DNA of 64,000 nucleotides. Origin: Planctomycetaceae bacterium. Lineage in GTDB: Bacteria; Planctomycetota; Phycisphaerae; Phycisphaerales; SM1A02. This document shows positions 61,008 to 64,000 of this stretch, piece after piece. The stretch spans positions 62,001 through 126,000 of the forward strand of contig CANLHK010000007.1 of the NCBI GenBank assembly GCA_947490615.1. Direction: 5' to 3'. The notes beneath the pieces are model-generated. The model was not told the origin of the DNA. It ran no database searches and saw only the letters and a list, made by a program, of their open reading frames with translations. Each line of letters opens with the position of its first letter. The first letter of the stretch is position 1. Position numbers and translations under genes: made by a program.

Positions 61008-61751
61008 ATGGGCATGCCGCGCGCAAGCGACACCACCAAACTGAAACTCCAAGTACCCGATGCGGTGCTGTTTGATCTCGACGGCACGCTCGTTGATTCG
61101 GTGCAGGACATCTTTGCCGCCGTCAACACGCTGCTGACGGAACTCAGCCTGCCGCTTCGAACGCGCGATGAGATCACCATGTGGGTCGGCAACGGCGCGC
61201 GCACACTGGTGGAACGCGCCATGGCGGGGAGCTTGGAAGGATTCGCGGGGAACTCCGACGCGCTGGCGCGGCACGCCGCCGCCGACGCTGCGATGCCGCG
61301 CTTTCGTGCCATCTACCAGGAGATCTGCGTCGATCACACGCTGCCACTCGTCGGCGCGCACGAAGCCCTCTCGTACTCACAGGCCCGCGGGCTCGGCGTG
61401 GCGATCGTGACCAACAAGCCTTTGGCTCCAACCCAACGCATCATCGACGCTCTGGGTTGGCGCGCGTTTGTGTCCGAGGTGATCGGCGGCGACTCACTCT
61501 CGGTGCGCAAACCTGACGCAGCACCGTTGCTTGAAGCGATGCGTCGGTTGGGCGCCAACACGGCGTGGATGGTCGGCGACAGCGCCAACGATGTCGGCGC
61601 CGCCCGAAACGCTGGGATCCCAAGCATCGTCGTCCGAGGCGGTTACAACCACGGCCGATCCGTCGAGAGCCTCGACCCCGCGCCCGATGTGATTCTTGAT
61701 TCTTTGGCGGACTTCTCAAAATTGTTGCACACGGCCGAATCGCGGTCCTGA
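61008..61751 (+). CDS. gph: HAD-family hydrolase, probable phosphoglycolate phosphatase
   Basis: A 247-residue HAD superfamily phosphatase from ATG 61008 (GTG 60990 is an alternative). Motif I is AVLFDLDGTLVDS with the nucleophile Asp23, the cap has MWVGNGARTLVERAM, motif II is VAIVTNKPLAPTQR, motif III is the Lys in SVRKPDAAPLLEAM, and motif IV is MVGDSANDVGAARNAG. The layout is that of phosphoglycolate phosphatase, which clears 2-phosphoglycolate from DNA repair or photorespiration. Related phosphatases (for example MupP) look the same, so the substrate is not certain. It follows the amidase by 32 bases, leaving a cell-wall-related substrate possible. Confidence 0.85.
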   Translation: MGMPRASDTTKLKLQVPDAVLFDLDGTLVDSVQDIFAAVNTLLTELSLPLRTRDEITMWVGNGARTLVERAMAGSLEGFAGNSDALARHAAADAAMPRFRAIYQEICVDHTLPLVGAHEALSYSQARGLGVAIVTNKPLAPTQRIIDALGWRAFVSEVIGGDSLSVRKPDAAPLLEAMRRLGANTAWMVGDSANDVGAARNAGIPSIVVRGGYNHGRSVESLDPAPDVILDSLADFSKLLHTAESRS

Positions 61752-61770
61752 TACTGCGTACCTCATTGGT

Positions 61771-61795
61771 GATGGCCGTGAGGATGACGGCCATC
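61771..61795. terminator. Perfect 9-bp hairpin between phosphatase and prepilin genes
   Basis: GATGGCCGT (61771-61779) and ACGGCCATC (61787-61795) form a perfect stem with a 7-base loop, 20 bases after the phosphatase stop. There is no U-run, so it may be an attenuator or the stem of a leader. It covers the ATG codons at 61772 and 61784, which is one reason to place the prepilin start further down. Confidence 0.4.
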
Positions 61796-61813
61796 GCACG
61801 ACGGCATCGATGG

Positions 61814-62905
61814 ATGCTCGTCACCAAGCACACCATGAAGCACACCATGAAGCACACCGGCAAAAAATCGGTGCTCGCGCGTTCTGGAATCACCATCACC
61901 GAGGTATGTGTCGCGCTCGCCGCGGGAGCGGTGGTCTTGTCGGCAACGACCACGGTGCTCGCGACACGGCGCGGCGGTGGTGATGCGCCGTTCAAACTCG
62001 CTGTTCTCGCGCAAGCACACGCGTGCTACGCGGCGGATTGGAATGAGCGGCAGTGGTCAGCGCTTCCGTACGATGTTGGGCAGTTCAACAATCCCTGCGC
62101 GACCTACCCCGCGTGTGTGCCACAACAACTTCTCGGCTTCGACACCAACAACGCCATGTGGGGGTTCTACCTTGGCTCGGGTTCGTGCGCGCCGTTCGGC
62201 TATCCAGGGAGTTGCGCCAATTGGCCGAACTATGTGCCGCTTGATTTCACGGCGGCCCGCGGCGCGTTTCGCGGGCCCAATGTCGTGGGCTTTCGCGAGT
62301 ATGTGTCGCAGCGCTTCTACGCGCCCGAGTGGTACGCCGAAGACGATCCTGGATACGGCGTCGCCAGCACGCACTTTGACGCACCGTACGAGTTCACCTT
62401 CTCGTTCCAACTGAACAACTATCGAGAGTCCAGCTTCTGCCTCTCACCCGCTGCGCTGTTCAACCCGGGTGTGTTTCGCGCGCGCGCCGACGGTGGCTAC
62501 CAATCTCCGACACAGTTCGCCGACAGCATGCGAACGCCCAGCGTGACCCAGTGCACGCATCCCTCACTCAAGACACGCATGTGCGAGTACGGCTGGTTTC
62601 GCAACGCGCCCGCGGAAGGACTCTCCTTCACGGCAGGACTCGCGTCGGCGCCGTACACACTCTTCTTTGACGGCAGCGTGGCGAGCGTCCGCATGTCCGA
62701 CGCGCAGGCGCAGGATTTCTCGGTGTACGACCAATCGCCCACGGATGATGGGCTGTGGACCCGTGAGACGCCCTATCAGAAGGATGGCTGGAACCCGCTT
62801 GGAGACCGCATCGATGGTCAAGCCTCGGGCTTCCACATCCTCACCCGCGACGGCATTCTTGGGCGCGATCTCTTGACTCGCGAGTCCAACGGAGGTGGCA
62901 AGTGA
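61814..62905 (+). CDS. Prepilin-like protein (type IV pilin N-terminus), first of a tandem pair
   Basis: A 363-residue protein from ATG 61814; upstream in-frame starts (61766 TTG, 61772 and 61784 ATG) lie in or before a hairpin. A basic leader with Lys-His-Thr-Met repeats precedes the type-III signal SGITITEV, with cleavage expected after the Gly, and the hydrophobic helix CVALAAGAVVLSATTTVLA. The rest is a large globular part (AHACYAADWNERQWSALPYD, TQCTHPSLKTRMCEYGWF, YTLFFDGSVASVRMSDAQ). It resembles planctomycete prepilin/H-X9-DG type proteins, in which the FFDGSV block is typical. A GTGA overlap couples it to the second copy. Confidence 0.85.
   Translation: MLVTKHTMKHTMKHTGKKSVLARSGITITEVCVALAAGAVVLSATTTVLATRRGGGDAPFKLAVLAQAHACYAADWNERQWSALPYDVGQFNNPCATYPACVPQQLLGFDTNNAMWGFYLGSGSCAPFGYPGSCANWPNYVPLDFTAARGAFRGPNVVGFREYVSQRFYAPEWYAEDDPGYGVASTHFDAPYEFTFSFQLNNYRESSFCLSPAALFNPGVFRARADGGYQSPTQFADSMRTPSVTQCTHPSLKTRMCEYGWFRNAPAEGLSFTAGLASAPYTLFFDGSVASVRMSDAQAQDFSVYDQSPTDDGLWTRETPYQKDGWNPLGDRIDGQASGFHILTRDGILGRDLLTRESNGGGK
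61826..61858. repeat. 12-bp tandem repeat, 2.75 units
   Basis: AAGCACACCATG is repeated twice exactly and then partly (AAGCACACC). It encodes the Lys-His-Thr-Met repeats in the leader of the prepilin-like protein and is in frame. Confidence 0.8.
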
Positions 62906-63969
62906 ACTTCACCAACACCAACCGTGCGCCGCGCGGAATCACGATCGTCGAGGTCCTCGCGATCCTCGTGTGCGTCGCCGTGCTCGTGGCGATGGGGCTG
63001 CCTGCCTTCTCGCGCGTTGGCTGTCACGCGATGCGTGATGTCTCGCGGGCCAATCTCGCCACACTTTCGCAGGCGCATGTGGCGTACGCCAACGATTGGG
63101 ATGGGCGGCAATACACCATCGTGCCTGACACGCTCGGTGTCAGTGGAGGTCAGTTCGGTGCGTGGGAAACCGCCAACGGCTGCGTGCCGCAGGCGCTGTT
63201 GGGGACGACCACTTTGGGTGTCCACTACACCGCAGGGACCGAGTGTGCGGGTGGATCGATCATCCTCAAGCAAGGGTGGTTGAAGCCGCTTGATTTCTCG
63301 CGGCCATCAGCCAACGGCGCGTTCCGCCTCGCCAACGCGCGACTGGTGAACCAGTATGTCGGCGGGCGTTTCTACGATCCCAAGTTCTACGCGCCCGATG
63401 ATCCGCTGCTCAATGCCGAGTTGCGCGCGGTCATGAAGGGTGGCGGTGACTTTGAGGAGCTGTCGGAGGGCCTGGTGCCCTCGACCTACACCTACTCACC
63501 AGCAGCGATGTTTGACCCACGAGTGCTCGGCTTCGGCGGATCTCTGACAAATCCGCCCTACCAATTCCCCGACAGCAATCTCGCGTTGGGTGGCCAAGGC
63601 TATCGCTCGCCGACAGTCTCGCAGTGCGTGCATCCAAGTCTCAAGACCCGTTTGATGGAGATGTGGGCGATCGAGAATCCGCCCTACCCCTGTTCTCCCG
63701 TGCAACAGGACTCCTGTCTGCCGTGCCAATGGAACGGGTCGTTCCGATCGCGACCACTCACGCTGTTCTTCGATGGCTCGGTGCGGATCATGACCCCACG
63801 GGAACCCATGTTTGCCGAGGATCGCGCGAACGCGAGTTTGTGGGTGCGCAGCACTCCGTTTGGCGGCATCGGCGTCAACGGTCAGTGGTCGGGCGATTTC
63901 ATCGTGGACACCTCGGTGCACTTCCTCACCGCGTCGGGCATCGCGGGTCGCGACACGATTTCGTACTGA
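62902..63969 (+). CDS. Prepilin-like protein, second of a tandem pair
   Basis: A 355-residue paralogue of the preceding protein. GTG 62902 overlaps its stop (GTGA). The short leader MNFTNTNRAPRG is followed by ITIVEVLAILVCVAVLVAMG, a canonical class-III signal with Glu at +5. Shared blocks with the first copy: AHVAYANDWDGRQYTIVPDT, FYDPKFYAPDDPLLNAELRA, SQCVHPSLKTRLMEMW and PLTLFFDGSVRIMTPREP, and both end in GRDxxx after ILTRDGI/FLTASGI. Sequence identity outside these blocks is low, so the duplication is old. They may build a pseudopilus or an envelope lattice; assembly genes are not in the window. Confidence 0.86.
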   Translation: MNFTNTNRAPRGITIVEVLAILVCVAVLVAMGLPAFSRVGCHAMRDVSRANLATLSQAHVAYANDWDGRQYTIVPDTLGVSGGQFGAWETANGCVPQALLGTTTLGVHYTAGTECAGGSIILKQGWLKPLDFSRPSANGAFRLANARLVNQYVGGRFYDPKFYAPDDPLLNAELRAVMKGGGDFEELSEGLVPSTYTYSPAAMFDPRVLGFGGSLTNPPYQFPDSNLALGGQGYRSPTVSQCVHPSLKTRLMEMWAIENPPYPCSPVQQDSCLPCQWNGSFRSRPLTLFFDGSVRIMTPREPMFAEDRANASLWVRSTPFGGIGVNGQWSGDFIVDTSVHFLTASGIAGRDTISY

Positions 63970-64000
63970 CGATGGTCAGTTCGGTGTCGTGCGAGAAGCG

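Overview
The window looks like chromosomal DNA of a planctomycete, most likely class Phycisphaerae. It is GC-rich and densely packed. Lineage markers visible in the translations are dockerin-type Ca-binding repeats at the ends of exported proteins, two PVC-type membrane-bound dehydrogenases with HEAT repeats (one with a CxxCH haem site), a MoxR-DUF58-BatA operon that includes a prenyltransferase/squalene-cyclase-like protein, a planctomycete-type ECF sigma factor, and tandem prepilin-like proteins. The assignment rests on my recognition of families, not on a search.

Layout. 1-9518: left-truncated PVC dehydrogenase (-), YceI (+), two unknown or membrane proteins, lgt, an ECF sigma factor and a C-type-lectin/beta-helix/dockerin protein (all -). 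9898-13862: trpD and comEC (+); the comEC frame has no stop until 16686. 13894-27967: one long minus-strand operon, moxR first, then DUF58, BatA-like, vWA, DUF4175-like, a coiled-coil protein, a cyclase-like protein and an exported protein, mostly joined by ATGA overlaps. 28058-32129: mutM (+), a candidate oriC, dnaA (-) without dnaN beside it, and an MBL-fold hydrolase (-). 32162-40049: a c-di-GMP group (response regulator-GGDEF, HDOD with a dead GGDEF, PilZ) interleaved with recO, an M16 protease and lipA. 40133-46596: transglutaminase-like, ChbG-like deacetylase, family-2 glycosyltransferase, PVC dehydrogenase and dCMP deaminase.

46627-57058 is the most striking region. Two ECF sigma loci sit head to head. 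The minus-strand one runs sigma - small protein - TPR/CHAT protease - secreted subtilase with dockerin repeats, the last three joined by ATGA overlaps. The plus-strand one is sigma overlapping a 1300-residue single-pass VIT-vWA protein that may be its anti-sigma receptor; its C-terminus resembles a subtilase propeptide. Together they suggest a sensing and proteolysis island.

57177-64000: a small unknown gene, metF (-), rex, two putative lipoproteins, an amidase, a HAD phosphatase and two tandem prepilin-like proteins. No tRNA, rRNA, CRISPR array or insertion sequence was recognised.
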